A DNA stretch of 60,968 nucleotides from JBDREC01 sp043820105 [NCBI: Pseudomonadota bacterium] (GCA_043820105.1 JBDREC010000006.1:1-60968), one strand, 5' to 3'; positions 42,061 to 51,706 are shown, numbered from the stretch's first letter. Translations and numbers: made by a program. Notes: generated from the sequence alone by a model not told the origin.

Positions 42061-42106
42061 ACTTCGCCTAATATAATTGTTAAGTAAAATAAAATTAGGT
42101 TAAGAC

Positions 42107-42814
42107 ATGTTAGAATTTAATAATTTAACAAAAAGATATGATGATAAAATACTGGCCCTTGATGATTTTACTTTAAAAGTAAGAAAGGGTGAAATCTTTT
42201 GTCTCTTAGGTGCCAATGGTGCAGGCAAAACAACGATTGTGAACCTTATCTTAAATTACATAGATCCAAGCTCAGGTTCAGTCAATGTTAATGGTCTTGA
42301 TGTTAATGAAAAGGCTTTTGAATCTAAAGAATTCATTGCCTATATTCCAGAAAATGTAGCCTTATATGATAACATGACAGTTACAGATAACCTTGAATTT
42401 TTTGCTAAATTAAGTGGCAGAAATAAGCTTAGCAAGTTTGACTATTACTCTTATCTAAGAAGAGTGGGAATGCCTGAAAACTCCTTTAATAAAAAATTAT
42501 CCAAAGTATCTAAAGGAATGAAACAGAAACTTGCAATAGCTATAGCTGTAATAAAAGACAGCCCTGTAATTATTTTAGATGAACCAACTGCTGGCCTTGA
42601 TCCAAAGGCTGCTAGCGAATTTTTAGAAACCCTTTTGGAACTAAAAAAAGAAGAAAAAACAATATTCATGGTTACCCATGATATTTTTAGAGCAAAAACT
42701 ATTTGCGATAAAATAGGCATAATGAAACAAGGCAGGCTTGTAATGATTCTTACTAAAGAAGAACTTGCAAGCCAGGACCTGGAAAAAATATATTTGGATT
42801 ACATGAAACAATAA
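42107..42814 (+). CDS. ABC transporter ATPase
   Basis: The 235-residue ATPase has Walker A LLGANGAGKTTIVNLILN (near 34-51), signature VSKGMKQKLAIAIAV, Walker B VIILDEPTAGLDPKAA and switch MVTHDIFRAKTICD, typical of ABC-2 export ATPases. It is first in a plus-strand operon with a sensor kinase and an NtrC-type regulator, and pairs with the divergent permeases at 38919-41839. The 12-base gap to the kinase gene suggests co-transcription. Confidence 0.9.
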   Translation: MLEFNNLTKRYDDKILALDDFTLKVRKGEIFCLLGANGAGKTTIVNLILNYIDPSSGSVNVNGLDVNEKAFESKEFIAYIPENVALYDNMTVTDNLEFFAKLSGRNKLSKFDYYSYLRRVGMPENSFNKKLSKVSKGMKQKLAIAIAVIKDSPVIILDEPTAGLDPKAASEFLETLLELKKEEKTIFMVTHDIFRAKTICDKIGIMKQGRLVMILTKEELASQDLEKIYLDYMKQ

Positions 42815-42826
42815 TAGAAGCATATT

Positions 42827-44083
42827 ATGTTACATAACTTGAGAAGCCATCTTAGAACTCACAGAAAAGCTTTTGGCTCTTCTGATGACAAAATTACAGC
42901 CTTTTTAAAAACCATAACCCTAATTATTGATCCCCCGATATTATATAACAGTATTTGCAGCAAACTAAACGATATCTTTGCTTTTGATTCTTTATATCTG
43001 TTTTTATTTAATGATTTAACAAATGACTTTCACCTGGTTCATAAAATCAGCACAAGCCCTAATAATTTTTTCTTTTTCTTCAATGGAAACGGAAAACTGA
43101 TAAAATGGCTTAAAATCAATGAAACTTACTTGGATATAAACCATGACAGCTCTATTTTAAGGGACTTTGACCAAAGCGAAAAAGATAATATTTCATCATT
43201 AGATGGTAATTACTGTTTTCCACTTGTTTCAATGAATTCTTTAATAGGCTTTTTAGTGCTTGAAAAAAACAAGCCTCCATTAAGTGAAAAGCAAAAAGAG
43301 CTTTTACTAACCTTGCTAAGTCAGGCTGCCCTTTCAATAAAAAATGCTCAGCTTCTTAAGGAACAACAACTAAAACTTACTAAAATGCTCACAGCTGACA
43401 GGCTGGCTGTTGCCGGCCAACTAGCAAGCGGAGCAGCCCATGAAATAAAAAATCCTTTAACAGCCATAAGAAGCCTTATGCAATATCTGCAGGATAATCC
43501 TGATGATAAAGATGCCCAAAGCATGATGACAGCTGTAATTTCAGAGGTTGATAGAATCGATGAAATAATAAAAGGATTGCTTACCTTCTCCAAAACAGAA
43601 ATCGAAACTGTAAGTGACTTTAATTTTAAGGTAGTGACACAACAAACCCTTTCACTTATAAAGGCACAGCTTCAAAAGAAAAATATTAATTTAGATTTAT
43701 CCTGGAAAGCTGATAAAACTAATATCTCAGGCAACAAAAATCAGCTCACGCAAATCATCCTAAATCTCATATTAAATGCAGCTCAGGCAATTGAAAGTGA
43801 TGGTGATATAGCAATCAGCCTTGATTACATCAATGACCCAATTAATAATGGCACTTATCTGATGCGAATCAGTGACACAGGCCCTGGAATAGACAAGGAA
43901 AATCTAAGCAAGATTTTTGATCCATTTTTCACCACCAAAAAGGAAGGCAATGGCCTGGGCTTATTCACAGTCTACGGAATAATACAAAAATATGGAGGGG
44001 ATATTTCTGTTGAAAACACAGGAAAAATGGGTACTACCTTTTTACTCAAATTTCCTGAAAAACAAATGGGGAAATTACAATGA
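42827..44083 (+). CDS. NtrB-like sensor histidine kinase with GAF-type input domain
   Basis: The 418-residue soluble kinase lacks membrane helices. Residues ~20-175 form a GAF-like sensor domain. A HisKA domain has GAAHEIKNPLTAIRSLMQYL (phospho-His 205). The ATPase domain has QIILNLILNAAQAI (N box), ISDTGPGIDKENLSKIFDPF (G1/F box) and KKEGNGLGLFTVYG (G2). It likely senses a cytoplasmic signal and phosphorylates the regulator encoded next, whose ATG overlaps its stop (ATGA). Confidence 0.9.
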   Translation: MLHNLRSHLRTHRKAFGSSDDKITAFLKTITLIIDPPILYNSICSKLNDIFAFDSLYLFLFNDLTNDFHLVHKISTSPNNFFFFFNGNGKLIKWLKINETYLDINHDSSILRDFDQSEKDNISSLDGNYCFPLVSMNSLIGFLVLEKNKPPLSEKQKELLLTLLSQAALSIKNAQLLKEQQLKLTKMLTADRLAVAGQLASGAAHEIKNPLTAIRSLMQYLQDNPDDKDAQSMMTAVISEVDRIDEIIKGLLTFSKTEIETVSDFNFKVVTQQTLSLIKAQLQKKNINLDLSWKADKTNISGNKNQLTQIILNLILNAAQAIESDGDIAISLDYINDPINNGTYLMRISDTGPGIDKENLSKIFDPFFTTKKEGNGLGLFTVYGIIQKYGGDISVENTGKMGTTFLLKFPEKQMGKLQ

Positions 44084-45426
44084 AAACTAAGGTTTTAATA
44101 GTAGATGACCAAAAAAACATTTTAATGGTTCTGGAAAAAACCCTTATAAAAGCAGGTTTTCAGGTAGAACTAGCTAGCTCTGGTGTTGAAGCTATTGAAA
44201 ATGCTAAAACATTTCATCCTGAGATCTTGTTAGTTGATTTAATGATGCCAGGCATGGATGGAATACAAACCATGATTAAAATATCTAAAAACCACCCTAG
44301 CCTCAAAACAATTGTTATGACAGCTCATGCCTCTGTTAATACTGCAATCAAAGCCATGAAGGCAGGTGCATATGATTACATAACAAAACCCTTTGACAAT
44401 GATGAGCTTATTCTAACTCTGAAAAAAGTTTCAGAATTCACTGAACTAAGCAGCAAAATAAACAGACTTCAATCTGAGCTGGAAGCTAAATATACTTTTG
44501 ATAATATCATCTATCAATCCTCCAAAATGGACTCAGTAATATCACTTGCAAGCAAAGTAGCAAATATTGACACAACTGTTTTAGTAATTGGAGAAAGCGG
44601 CACAGGCAAAGAATTAATTGCCAAGGGAATTCATTATGCTTCCTCTCGCAGAGACAAACCCTTTGTTGCTGTGAATTGTGGAGCCATTCCACATAACCTG
44701 ATTGAATCAGAGTTCTTTGGTTATGAAAAAGGTGCCTTCACAGGAGCCAATGCTTCAAAGCCTGGTAAATTTGAACAAGCTAATCAAGGCACAATCTTCC
44801 TAGACGAAATCGGTGAAATGCCAAAGGATGCTCAGGTCAGGCTTTTAAGAGTCCTTCAAGAATATGAAGTCACCAGAATTGGTGGAAAAAATAATATTAA
44901 AGTGGATGTAAGGATAATAGCAGCAACCAACAAAAACCTGGAAGAAGAAATCCAATTGGGTAATTTCAGATCTGACCTTTTCTTCAGATTAGCTAGTTTC
45001 AGCATAAAACTACCTTCCTTAAAAGAAAAACGAAGCGATATCCCTATGCTTGCTGAACATTTTATAAATAAATTTAACAAAAAATTAGGCTTAAACATAA
45101 ATAATATAAGCACTGATTTTATAAGAGCCCTAGAAAAATATACCTGGCCAGGAAATGTAAGAGAACTAGAAAACGCTATTTCTCAAGCCATGATCCTATC
45201 TGAAAGCAATAAGTTGGACCCAATCCACCTACCCCTAAGAATAAAAAACAACGATGTCTCAAGTTTTACAGCAATCACAAGCAACGATTTTGCTGAATTC
45301 AATGAAAAGAAGATAATTGTTGAAAGGCTTAAAGATAATTTTGGCAATCGGACAAAGACTGCTGATGATTTGGGATTAAGTCGAAAGACTTTGTTTAATA
45401 AGATTAAGAGGTTTGGGATTGGGTGA
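44080..45426 (+). CDS. NtrC-family sigma-54-dependent response regulator
   Basis: The 448-residue protein has a receiver domain (D9, D10, phospho-acceptor D53, K103), an AAA+ domain and a C-terminal Fis-type helix-turn-helix. The AAA+ domain has Walker A GESGTGKE at 171-178, the sigma-54-contacting GAFTGA loop at 218-223 and Walker B FLDEIGE at 240-246. The C-terminus reads TADDLGLSRKTLFNKIKRFG. All parts needed to activate sigma-54 polymerase are intact. The divergent promoters at 41873 and 42044 are likely targets, which would make the locus autoregulated. Confidence 0.93.
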   Translation: MKTKVLIVDDQKNILMVLEKTLIKAGFQVELASSGVEAIENAKTFHPEILLVDLMMPGMDGIQTMIKISKNHPSLKTIVMTAHASVNTAIKAMKAGAYDYITKPFDNDELILTLKKVSEFTELSSKINRLQSELEAKYTFDNIIYQSSKMDSVISLASKVANIDTTVLVIGESGTGKELIAKGIHYASSRRDKPFVAVNCGAIPHNLIESEFFGYEKGAFTGANASKPGKFEQANQGTIFLDEIGEMPKDAQVRLLRVLQEYEVTRIGGKNNIKVDVRIIAATNKNLEEEIQLGNFRSDLFFRLASFSIKLPSLKEKRSDIPMLAEHFINKFNKKLGLNINNISTDFIRALEKYTWPGNVRELENAISQAMILSESNKLDPIHLPLRIKNNDVSSFTAITSNDFAEFNEKKIIVERLKDNFGNRTKTADDLGLSRKTLFNKIKRFGIG

Positions 45427-45435
45427 TTATAAAGA

Positions 45436-47613
45436 TTATTGCTTCTTTTCCTTTTCAAGAGAAACTTGATATTTAAAATCATCATTAAAAAGCTCTATTT
45501 TGATAAAAGGTCGGTTTTTCCAATTAAATTTCATTTTATACCTTGATTTAAATTTTTTAGGTATTGATGTTAAAATCAGCTTGGCCTCAGGTGGATATCT
45601 ATCATTAATAAAATATTTTGAAAGTCCTCTACTTTCCATTCCTATTATATCTTCTTTAGCTTCTTCAGTTAATTTAAACTCAAAAATATGTTTTTTTGCT
45701 TTCATATGTCGTTTATCATATTCATAGTCATCCATCTCTTCTTCGGAATAGTTTCTATTATAATCATTTCCTAAATACTTGCTTTTCTTACCAAGCAATT
45801 GAGCAGCTAAATCCCAAAAATCATCCACTGAACTTTCAAAGATCATATAATTCATAAATGCAAGGTAAATTGCAGAACCAGTATAGGCTTTATTCAAAAC
45901 CTCTAATAAAGATTCCTCTAGATTTGATATCCTATTAAGATCTTCATCATATGCATCAAGAAACAAAGTATTGCCACCATAAGTACTATATATAAAGTAC
46001 AGCCAATTCATATTGGTATCTAACACTTCAGGCGATTGAGTCTGTAGTGAAAATAAAATCCAGTACCCTTTCAAGTTTGATTCATATCTTTTAATATCAA
46101 AGAGAACAACACTATAATCTAATACATCATAACCTTTCTTCCTTGCTTTATCTTCATCTCTTATATGAAATTTAAAAATAAACTTTTCTTTCGCTGGTTC
46201 TAACAAAAGATCAGTAGGTCGTTGACTAATTTCATAAGGAATATTTTTTGATTCTCTATCATTTAATATTTCCTCAATATTTCCAACTTCTTTTAATACT
46301 TGTTGAATAGAAGGCTTATTCCTTATATAATCTTTTAATAGCAATTCCCCATTTTCCATAAACTCATTTGCAAAATCCAAATAGGTAATAAATGGATATT
46401 TATTAAGTTCATAAATCGATTTCAAATATAATTCCCAAATTATTTCTGGATCATCAGTTAAACCTCTTAAATACCAAATTATTGAATTTAAAATTCGTGC
46501 AGAATTATGTGGTACTTTTTTGTCATCCAATTCATAATGATGAAAAATATCTCCAATGGAGGCAAAACCTGAAACATCCTCATCCATACCAGAGTTGTTA
46601 GAAATCCCTCCCATTATAGGAGTATTAAAATAATTCATTGCAAAATAATAAGCAAATGCTTCATTTATAATACTTACCTGATTATTAATATAAACATATT
46701 TCACATTTTCCCCAAAATATCCATGTCCAAGCTCATGGGCAATAACCATAGGATCTAAAGAACTAGGTGGACTTGTATGACTGTATAACATTCTTATCCA
46801 GAAATCTTCATCATAATCAATATCATTTACTAAAAATAGCATTCCATATTCTTGTGGATAATTTGAATCTTCATAAGAAAAACAAGCTTTCGCTCCATCA
46901 AATCCCCCACAATCCAATTCAGTTGGATTGATTTTAACAATAATTCTTTTACTTAATTGAAATCCCAATTCTTTCATATCTTTTATTAATATTGAAAGCC
47001 AATAGTAAACATTTGATAAACTCAATAACTTAAAATTATCGTTTAAAATATCAGTAGCATTGTCACTTTGAAATGCTGCGGCTAGCTCTAGTTTTCCAAC
47101 TTTTTCAGCTTCTAATAAATTATACATTGTTGTACCTGATAATCCAAATTTATTTCCTAATTGATTAACAAATTCGTTTTCATCTTCAACTCTTTCACTT
47201 TTTACAGGCAAACCTTCTATATATGATTCCACCTCTGGTTCAGTTCTTAGTTGAACTTCATAATCTCCACCCTTTTTTCCTAGGATTAAATTGCTATTCA
47301 ATCCTTGAATACTTTGATCTTCAGAACATTGACCATAACAAACAACAATATCTTCATTTTGAAATAAAACATCATCAAAAGAAGCTTCATATGCATGACT
47401 TGGATATTCTATTAATTTATGATCAATAAATTTATAAGAAAATCTAAAATCAAAATCACCTGCTTCTCTTGTTACTTTTGAAACAACAGGAATTTTTAAT
47501 GTTTTGGATTCTGCCAAGTCAAAAACAAAAATATTTATAAGTAAAATTAACAATGGAAAAAAGCTGTTTTTTTGATAATAGACAAATTTATTCTTATTCA
47601 TAATAAATCTCAT
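45436..47613 (-). CDS. Secreted HExxH metallopeptidase-like protein
   Basis: The 725-residue product has an N-terminal hydrophobic signal (FFPLLILLINIFVFDLAESK), so it is exported. Around 295-330 lies the zinc motif VIAHELGHGYFG, followed about 20 residues on by INEAFAYYFAM. The HELGH plus NEA spacing is that of gluzincin peptidases such as the thermolysin-like group. The rest is without clear domains; ~300 C-terminal residues are charged (KAKKHIFEFKLTEEAKED). The start may be ATG 47613 or 47601. It is downstream of an S41 peptidase gene on the same strand with a short gap, so the two may act together on secreted proteins. Confidence 0.7.
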   Translation of the reverse strand: MRFIMNKNKFVYYQKNSFFPLLILLINIFVFDLAESKTLKIPVVSKVTREAGDFDFRFSYKFIDHKLIEYPSHAYEASFDDVLFQNEDIVVCYGQCSEDQSIQGLNSNLILGKKGGDYEVQLRTEPEVESYIEGLPVKSERVEDENEFVNQLGNKFGLSGTTMYNLLEAEKVGKLELAAAFQSDNATDILNDNFKLLSLSNVYYWLSILIKDMKELGFQLSKRIIVKINPTELDCGGFDGAKACFSYEDSNYPQEYGMLFLVNDIDYDEDFWIRMLYSHTSPPSSLDPMVIAHELGHGYFGENVKYVYINNQVSIINEAFAYYFAMNYFNTPIMGGISNNSGMDEDVSGFASIGDIFHHYELDDKKVPHNSARILNSIIWYLRGLTDDPEIIWELYLKSIYELNKYPFITYLDFANEFMENGELLLKDYIRNKPSIQQVLKEVGNIEEILNDRESKNIPYEISQRPTDLLLEPAKEKFIFKFHIRDEDKARKKGYDVLDYSVVLFDIKRYESNLKGYWILFSLQTQSPEVLDTNMNWLYFIYSTYGGNTLFLDAYDEDLNRISNLEESLLEVLNKAYTGSAIYLAFMNYMIFESSVDDFWDLAAQLLGKKSKYLGNDYNRNYSEEEMDDYEYDKRHMKAKKHIFEFKLTEEAKEDIIGMESRGLSKYFINDRYPPEAKLILTSIPKKFKSRYKMKFNWKNRPFIKIELFNDDFKYQVSLEKEKKQ

Positions 47614-47637
47614 TAGATTTTCTAATAAAGTTAAACA

Positions 47638-48942
47638 TTAATTTAATATTCCTGCTAAATATTCTTTTGCCACAACTAAAGCATCCTGACCATTTTCAAC
47701 TATAATATCAGGTTCAAAGCCCACACCTTCTATATTAATGCCATCATCAGGCTCCAGATATCTTGCACCCACTTTAATTAACAACCTAGAATTAGGGAGA
47801 ATGGCGAAACCGTGACCGCCATAATGATATGCACCTGCGCTATTTTGACCTATTAAAAGCACATTTCTTTTTTCAGGTTCAATAGCCTTATCAAGCTCTT
47901 TTAAAAGATAAACTGAATCTTCTGCACTTGAAGCAACAAGAGAATCAATGAGAACGATTATGGTTCCATTATAATCATTTTTTGCTTTACCCCTAAAGCG
48001 ACTTCCTTGCCTTATATCATAACCAGACAAATTATTATATACAGAGTTACCATATTCAGCGATTCTGTTAAAAATACTTTCAATACGTGTAGGGTCTGGA
48101 GTTATATTATTTCGCAACTCTTCCATTGCCTCATATTCATCCATTGAAACTCTCATGGCAAGAGCAGATGGTGAATAAGGGTAATATCTTTTAGGATAAT
48201 ATAGACGTTTCTTTTTAGATAAAAATTTACTGATAAAATTATTGCATGGCTGGTCACCACCCAAATTTCCTCTAAAATCTATGACTACAGCCTTTGCTGA
48301 TATTATTTCTTGATGTTTATTTTCAAAGCCATCAAAACCCAAGTCGTTCTCATCCAAACTTTCCTTAATTCCAACAATTTTAATCTCTGTGTTATTTACA
48401 GTATCTGTTTTTAAATTCCAAAGTTTGTCAGGATTTTCATCTGCAATGTTTACACCAATATCACTACGTCTTGCAGGATTTGGTTTTTTATAATCACCAC
48501 ATAGCTGCAGCAGATATATATTACTCGAAGATATAGAAAGATGCTCATCCCTAATGTTCAATTTCAAAGCCTTATTAATATCTGTACATAAATCCCAAAT
48601 AAAGACCGCATCTGTTTCATCTTTGATAAATTCAAGGGCATCAAGGGCCATTTTAAAATCTGCTTTATCTATAAAATCTTTTCCTATATAAACATTATTC
48701 ATAATAAATAAAAGATAATCTATGTCCTCCTGTAGCTCTTCCCTCGTCAATATCCCTGATTTAGGAGGTTCTGTATTTATAGGCTTTTTTAATTCTTCAA
48801 TAAATGAATGCATTTCCTCTTTTGTAGGATTCTCAAGATCTTTAAATTCTGGTTTTATAAGAAACAGGTCTTCTGGATTAATTGTGGCAAGCAATGCACT
48901 TGAAAAGAAGATAATAATAATAAAATGTACAAATTTACTCAT
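47638..48942 (-). CDS. Secreted S41-family serine peptidase
   Basis: The 434-residue protein (ATG at 48942 with GGAGG seven bases upstream; the longer frame lacks a ribosome site) has a signal peptide FVHFIIIIFFSSALLATI. Its C-terminal half has the tail-specific protease pattern: AVVIDFRGNLGGDQPCNNFI, then IIVLIDSLVASSAEDSVYLLKEL with the probable nucleophile Ser, then LLIGQNSAGAYHYGG. No PDZ domain is obvious, as in several S41 relatives. It is 24 bases upstream of the metallopeptidase gene. Confidence 0.78.
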   Translation of the reverse strand: MSKFVHFIIIIFFSSALLATINPEDLFLIKPEFKDLENPTKEEMHSFIEELKKPINTEPPKSGILTREELQEDIDYLLFIMNNVYIGKDFIDKADFKMALDALEFIKDETDAVFIWDLCTDINKALKLNIRDEHLSISSSNIYLLQLCGDYKKPNPARRSDIGVNIADENPDKLWNLKTDTVNNTEIKIVGIKESLDENDLGFDGFENKHQEIISAKAVVIDFRGNLGGDQPCNNFISKFLSKKKRLYYPKRYYPYSPSALAMRVSMDEYEAMEELRNNITPDPTRIESIFNRIAEYGNSVYNNLSGYDIRQGSRFRGKAKNDYNGTIIVLIDSLVASSAEDSVYLLKELDKAIEPEKRNVLLIGQNSAGAYHYGGHGFAILPNSRLLIKVGARYLEPDDGINIEGVGFEPDIIVENGQDALVVAKEYLAGILN

Positions 48943-49051
48943 AAAAGTCCTCCAAAATTGTTTGAACAACATTGACTGGCATATTATTTAACGCATTAGC
49001 ACACACAATGACACTTAGCAATATTTTTTTTGTTATTAATGTCACCGGATC

Positions 49052-50158
49052 TCATTGCTCAACATGCCACTCCCAAATCACCAAATCTCTCAGTATATTG
49101 CCAGGAGGCCTTATTTTCCCAAATTTCTTGTTTGCTATACTTTCAATTAAATTTTCCTGCTGATCAATAGGAACCTTTTTTTCAAAGGCCTCTCTGGCTT
49201 TTTTTATTTTTAATTTCCTGTCTTTATTTTTATCTTCTTCCACTTTTCTAAATTCTAAGACTTTGGCCATTTTATTTTTTTCCATCCTTTCACGATTTTC
49301 ATGCTTATTTACAATTTTCAAAACCGTATCCATAGAACTAGCCAGAAACGCCATTGGCGAATGGCAGGGATCTCTTGAGTTTGGAATCCCATGTTTTTCT
49401 AGATAAACAAAACAATCAACGATTTCCTGTTCTGAATAATCTTCTTTTAGTTTTTTATAAAAATTAAATTCTCTCTCTTTCTTCAGCTTTGGTTTTAAAT
49501 CTTCAAAATACTTTCTAAATACTCTTGGTGTAAGAGAGAGAGTATTTTTATTATTTATCTTTCTAATATTATCTTTAATGTGGGGTGTAAAATCGACCCA
49601 CCCTGGGGTGTGGAATTGACCCACCCTGGGGTGTGGAATCGACCCACCCTGGGGGGCGGAATCGACCCACCCCCGGGGTGTAGAATCGGCCCACCCAGAG
49701 GCAATGGATTTAGCTTTTATTTTGTTTTTATCCTCAGGTGGCTTCGATTTTGGTCGCCCCTCCTTAATGTTGATTATTTTTCTTTTATTTTTATTGTTTG
49801 TAAGATCTGCATTGGCTTTATTTTCATCTTTTTCTTCTTTGCCAGGAAGGTCAATATACTCAGATATTGCATATTTGTTTGAAGACTTGTTATCTCCAGC
49901 TTCTTTTTCTATAATATTTAGGCTTATAAGGTTTTCTATGCTTTTAAGCACTGTACTGCATTGCAAGCCTGTTATTTTTGCAATTGCTCTTTTGGAAAGA
50001 TTAACCTGCCTTCTCTGAAAAGAAACAGTAAGCCTTAAAATTAGTAAGACAATGGCTGTTTCAGATCTGCTTATTTTCCCTGACAAAATAACTATAAGTA
50101 ATTTGTTTGGAAGTTTTGTGTAGCCTGTTGCAAGCTTATTTGAATAATCGATATTCAT
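49052..50158 (-). CDS. Replication protein with RepO-like N-terminal winged helix
   Basis: The 368-residue protein (ATG at 50158; an upstream TTG is possible) begins with a phage-replication-protein-O-like winged helix (KLPNKLLIVILSGKISRSETAIVLLILRL, then VNLSKRAIAKITGLQCSTVLKSIENL). A basic linker follows, then the segment coded by the 23-bp repeats, and a C-terminal Lys/Glu-rich domain with LKEDYSEQEIVDCFVYLEKHG. Lambda O has this layout: DNA-binding N-domain, iteron-coded linker, partner-binding C-domain. It is the last gene of the overlapping series starting at 53908. Confidence 0.72.
   Translation of the reverse strand: MNIDYSNKLATGYTKLPNKLLIVILSGKISRSETAIVLLILRLTVSFQRRQVNLSKRAIAKITGLQCSTVLKSIENLISLNIIEKEAGDNKSSNKYAISEYIDLPGKEEKDENKANADLTNNKNKRKIINIKEGRPKSKPPEDKNKIKAKSIASGWADSTPRGWVDSAPQGGSIPHPRVGQFHTPGWVDFTPHIKDNIRKINNKNTLSLTPRVFRKYFEDLKPKLKKEREFNFYKKLKEDYSEQEIVDCFVYLEKHGIPNSRDPCHSPMAFLASSMDTVLKIVNKHENRERMEKNKMAKVLEFRKVEEDKNKDRKLKIKKAREAFEKKVPIDQQENLIESIANKKFGKIRPPGNILRDLVIWEWHVEQ
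49581..49696. repeat. Five ~23-bp iteron-like direct repeats inside the replication gene
   Basis: Five tandem units of TGGGGTGTGGAATCGACCC plus ACCC (units start at 49581, 49604, 49627, 49650 and, one base longer, 49673) lie in the linker region. Because 23 is not a multiple of three, successive units are read in different frames and give different peptides (GWVDSAPQ, GGSIPHP, VGQFHTP, GWVDFTPH). The block is flanked by an AT-rich stretch at about 49545-49580. This is what an intragenic replication origin looks like. Confidence 0.8.
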
Positions 50159-50186
50159 TATTGCTCTTTCCAAAATATTTCCTTTC

Positions 50187-51110
50187 TTATTTAAGTGCTC
50201 TTATGGTCATGTAAACAACCATTGAACAAGCCATATAAACCCCACCAAGCACTATATCATCAATGTTTTGCATGCCTCTGGCTATATACCTGTAAGCCAT
50301 TGCAACTGCTACAATGGGAATTAATGTGGGCCACAAGGGAAGCCTTTCAGGATCCAGGGTGCTTGAGGCAATAATACCTGCTTTTTTAATGGTGACTTTC
50401 TTATCAAGACTTCCCTTGTGCATCATGGTTTTTAGGACATGAGGGTTGCCATTAGAACATTTAATAAAATCTTTTTTTAAGGTTTTTGAGTTTTCACTGA
50501 TGAGATTGTATTTGTTTTGGAGGTAGTCAAAAAGCTTTTCCATTTCTTCTTTTAACAGCCTTGAGATTTTTACTTTTTCAAAATCCTCAAACAAAAGCTG
50601 ACTCCATTTGCTGGCATAAATGCTTCTTGAAGACGCTATAACAGTTGCATGTCTGTAAATAGCAGAAATTGTAGGATGCAAGGTAGCTGTTAACCTGTCT
50701 ATTGGATCAATTAAAAAAACATAAGAATCTTTAGTCTTTTTCAAGGTATTCAGAATCATATCTTTTAACTGTTCCTGCTTTGCCCTTGTTATTATATTAG
50801 CCTGATCATCCCAGTTTGATATAAGCTTATTTTCCTTATAAACTTCCAGATCATTATATTTGGCAGATATCTGAAATAGGATCTTTCTTAAATCATCGCA
50901 CTTACCTGTAAAGTCATCTATATAAACAAAGCGTCTTGTTTCATTATTGTTGTTAACAAGTTCCATATAGCTTCTTAATAAAAGGGCTGACTTCCCAACT
51001 CCTCTCTCACCAATTATAACAAAGGACAATCCAGTCTTTAAAAGCTTTAAAAGCTTTTGGATCTCTGGTTCTCTTCCAACAAAATAATGATCATTTAAAA
51101 TTGGATTCAT
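50187..51110 (-). CDS. P-loop ATPase with C-terminal membrane helices
   Basis: The 307-residue protein begins NDHYFVGREPEIQKLLKLLK and has Walker A SFVIIGERGVGKSALLLRSY (near 31-50) and Walker B DSYVFLIDPIDRLT (near 133-146). This is the STAND/AAA type (Orc/MalT-like) that usually switches or remodels partners. Near the C-terminus two hydrophobic segments (LWPTLIPIVAVAMAYRYI; LGGVYMACSMVVYMTI) should anchor it in the membrane. Its start overlaps the TolC-like gene stop. A DNA-partition, secretion or sensing role are all possible. Confidence 0.7.
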   Translation of the reverse strand: MNPILNDHYFVGREPEIQKLLKLLKTGLSFVIIGERGVGKSALLLRSYMELVNNNNETRRFVYIDDFTGKCDDLRKILFQISAKYNDLEVYKENKLISNWDDQANIITRAKQEQLKDMILNTLKKTKDSYVFLIDPIDRLTATLHPTISAIYRHATVIASSRSIYASKWSQLLFEDFEKVKISRLLKEEMEKLFDYLQNKYNLISENSKTLKKDFIKCSNGNPHVLKTMMHKGSLDKKVTIKKAGIIASSTLDPERLPLWPTLIPIVAVAMAYRYIARGMQNIDDIVLGGVYMACSMVVYMTIRALK

Positions 51111-51706
51111 TAATTAAGCCCGCAGAAATTGTTAATCTCTTTAATCTTGTATTCAAGCCTTAGCTTGTTTTCTTTATCTTCAAGTTCAAGCTTGTTTATC
51201 AAATAAACAGCCTTTTTAAAGTCCCTTGACGTAAGTTTACTTAAAGCAAGCCCTTCTTCTAATTCTTTAATTTCTTCTTTTTTGTAATTAAGTTCCAAGA
51301 TAGTTTTATCTTTTAAAAGCTTTAGCTCTCTGTATTCTAAAATCAGAGCTAAAAGGCTTTCTTTGACTTCATAAACTACTTCATTTGCTTTGCCCTGAAA
51401 AACCTTTTTCATAAAACTTTTGGGATTATAAAAAGGAATAAGCTTAAACAAAGGCATTGATAAATATAAAGAGGATGAGTGAGAGATATGATATTCACCA
51501 AACATTGAAAAACCAGATCCAATTCTTATTGAATTCAGAATAGATTCATTTGCTAAAGCTTTATTCATTTCATTTTCATTGCTTTTAAGTTTATAATTAT
51601 TAGCAATACATTTTTTCATTAACTCTTCCTCATTTTCATAAATACTTCCAGCAAAAGCATTATTTATAATTAGCAAAACACATAAAAGCCTTATTATTTT
51701 TTGCAT
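51110..51706 (-). CDS. TolC-like (outer-membrane efflux) half-size protein
   Basis: The 198-residue protein has a signal peptide (IIRLLCVLLIINNAFAGS), then KKCIANNYKLKSNENEMNKALANES, a pattern seen in outer-membrane efflux proteins. It then has a short beta segment (IGSGFSMFGEYHISHSSSLYLSMPLF) and a long coiled coil (LLALILEYRELKLLKD ... LEGLALSKLTSRDFKKA). TolC family members are ~450 residues with two such halves; this is one half. It overlaps both neighbours (13 bases upstream, 1 base downstream), and the upstream gene supplies an HlyD-like partner. Confidence 0.65.
   Translation of the reverse strand: MQKIIRLLCVLLIINNAFAGSIYENEEELMKKCIANNYKLKSNENEMNKALANESILNSIRIGSGFSMFGEYHISHSSSLYLSMPLFKLIPFYNPKSFMKKVFQGKANEVVYEVKESLLALILEYRELKLLKDKTILELNYKKEEIKELEEGLALSKLTSRDFKKAVYLINKLELEDKENKLRLEYKIKEINNFCGLN

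Noticed and set aside
49580-49882. Plus-strand frame across the iterons
   Set aside because: It is the antisense of the replication gene; the low-complexity Gly/Pro peptide follows from the DNA repeats.
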